Source of the DNA: Zoogloeaceae bacterium
Lineage (GTDB): Bacteria; Pseudomonadota; Gammaproteobacteria; Burkholderiales; Rhodocyclaceae
Direction: 5' to 3'
Assembly (NCBI GenBank): GCA_031273145.1
Contig: JAISSL010000145.1
Location: forward strand, 1-8,062
Length of the DNA stretch: 8,062 bases
Below the pieces are notes generated by a model. The model was not told the DNA's origin. It saw only the letters and a program-made list of their open reading frames with translations, and did no database searches. The translations under genes were made by a program, and so were the position numbers. Position 1 is the first letter of the stretch. Each line of letters starts with the position of its first letter. Below, piece after piece: positions 7,075 through 8,062 of this stretch.

Positions 7075-8062
7075 TTACTGAATCTGCTGATTATAACGCA
7101 CGAATTCTTCCAGCTTGGCCTTGGCCGCGCCGGAATTCAATACGGCATCCGCTTTGGCGATGCCTTCCGCAATGCTTTCCGCCACATTGGCGGCATAGAG
7201 CGCCACGCCGGAATTGAAGGCCACAATATCCCGCGCAGGCCCTGGCTGGTTATCCAGCACCGCACGCATCATGGCTATGGACTGTTCGGTCGTCTCGACT
7301 TTGAGGTTGCGCGTTCCCGCCATGCGGATGCCGAAATCCTCAGGATGGATGGCGTACTCGGTCACTTTGCCGTCCTTCAGTTCGCCGACCAGCGTCGCCG
7401 CGCCCAGGCTGATTTCATCCACGCCGTCCAGCCCATGCACGACCAGAACATGCTTGCTGCCCAAGCGTTCCATCACCCGCACCAGAATGCCCACGAGATC
7501 GGGATGGAATACGCCCAAAAGCGTATTGGGCGCATCCGCCGGATTGATGAGCGGCCCCAGAATGTTGAAGAGGGTTCGCACCCCCATTTCCCGTCGTACC
7601 GGGGCGATATTCTTCATCGCGGTATGAAAATTGGGAGCGAACATGAAGCCGATGCCAGTCTCTGCAATACAGCTTGCTACCTGTTCCGCGTCCAGCTTCA
7701 AGCTCGCGCCCAAGGCTTCAATGGCATCCGCCGAACCGGATTTGGAAGATACGCCGCGATTGCCATGCTTGGCGACCCGCGCCCCGGCAGCGGCAATCAC
7801 AAAGGCGCTGGTCGTGGAAATGTTGAACGTATGCGAGCCATCCCCGCCCGTTCCCACGACATCAATGAAATTATCATTGGGGGGCGGAACCTGTACCTTG
7901 AGCGCCATTTCGCGCAGGACGGTAGCGGCGGCGGTAATTTCCCCGATGGTTTCCTTCTTGACGCGCAGACCGGTAAGAATGGCGGCAGACATGACCGGCG
8001 TGAGCGACCCGGTCATGATCTGGCGCATCAGGTCGAGCATTTCGTCGTAAAAAATCTCGCGG
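7075..8062 (-). CDS. trpD: Anthranilate phosphoribosyltransferase TrpD, N-terminus cut by window edge
   Basis: Cytoplasmic enzyme of tryptophan synthesis that joins anthranilate to phosphoribosyl pyrophosphate. The frame is open through the right edge and reads REIFYDE just before MLDLMRQIM, a normal internal part of TrpD. The ATG at 8040 is therefore not the start, and only about 12-15 residues are missing. Counting from that Met, motifs are GTGGDG (63-68, pyrophosphate-binding loop), NISTTSAF (73-80), [16 protein letters not shown] (89-104), [18 protein letters not shown] (147-164) and [10 protein letters not shown] (204-213). All family hallmarks are intact. In many proteobacteria trpD is followed directly by trpC; here an exported-protein gene follows. 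The upstream trpE/trpG genes, if present, lie outside the window. Confidence 0.96.
   Translation of the reverse strand, partial: REIFYDEMLDLMRQIMTGSLTPVMSAAILTGLRVKKETIGEITAAATVLREMALKVQVPPPNDNFIDVVGTGGDGSHTFNISTTSAFVIAAAGARVAKHGNRGVSSKSGSADAIEALGASLKLDAEQVASCIAETGIGFMFAPNFHTAMKNIAPVRREMGVRTLFNILGPLINPADAPNTLLGVFHPDLVGILVRVMERLGSKHVLVVHGLDGVDEISLGAATLVGELKDGKVTEYAIHPEDFGIRMAGTRNLKVETTEQSIAMMRAVLDNQPGPARDIVAFNSGVALYAANVAESIAEGIAKADAVLNSGAAKAKLEEFVRYNQQIQ

Overview
The window looks like chromosomal DNA of a betaproteobacterium. The evidence is the divergent fur / bamE-dapB block, Fur and BamE sequences of proteobacterial type, ClpS-ClpA, an E4PDH-type dehydrogenase, a stand-alone TrpD and a base composition near 60% GC. 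The genus cannot be told from the sequence. No rRNA, tRNA, insertion sequence, integrase, CRISPR array or prophage gene is visible. Almost the whole window is coding, and the longest stretch without a gene is about 240 bases, between fur and clpS.

Layout from left to right. (1) Positions 1-3477, all on the minus strand, form a tight clpS-clpA-epd operon. ClpS is the N-degron adaptor, ClpA the ClpP unfoldase, and Epd an erythrose-4-phosphate dehydrogenase cut by the window edge. clpS and clpA overlap by 4 nt, and epd starts 5 nt after clpA. (2) Positions 3478-3715 are a leader with a candidate clpS promoter and a weak terminator for fur. (3) Fur (minus, 3716-4168) is divergent from bamE and dapB (plus, 4270-5580). 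They make the iron-responsive repressor, an outer-membrane assembly lipoprotein and dihydrodipicolinate reductase. (4) Positions 5624-5848 (plus) hold a small AT-rich gene (about 39% GC) that resembles VbhA-type antitoxins of FIC toxins. No fic gene lies near it. (5) Positions 5879-7031 (minus) hold two unrelated small exported proteins, each with a clear signal peptide, ending in a good intrinsic terminator that abuts the antitoxin-like gene. (6) Positions 7075 to the right edge (minus) hold trpD, lacking only its extreme N-terminus. It is followed by the exported proteins and not by trpC.

Most of the window is housekeeping: regulated proteolysis, cofactor, lysine and tryptophan synthesis, iron regulation and envelope assembly. 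The accessory-looking part is 5.6-7.0 kb, with the orphan antitoxin-like gene and the two poorly characterised secreted proteins. I see no convincing new multi-gene system. The best lead is the VbhA-like orphan, which keeps the inhibitory Glu-Gly but lacks the usual Ser/Thr four residues before it.
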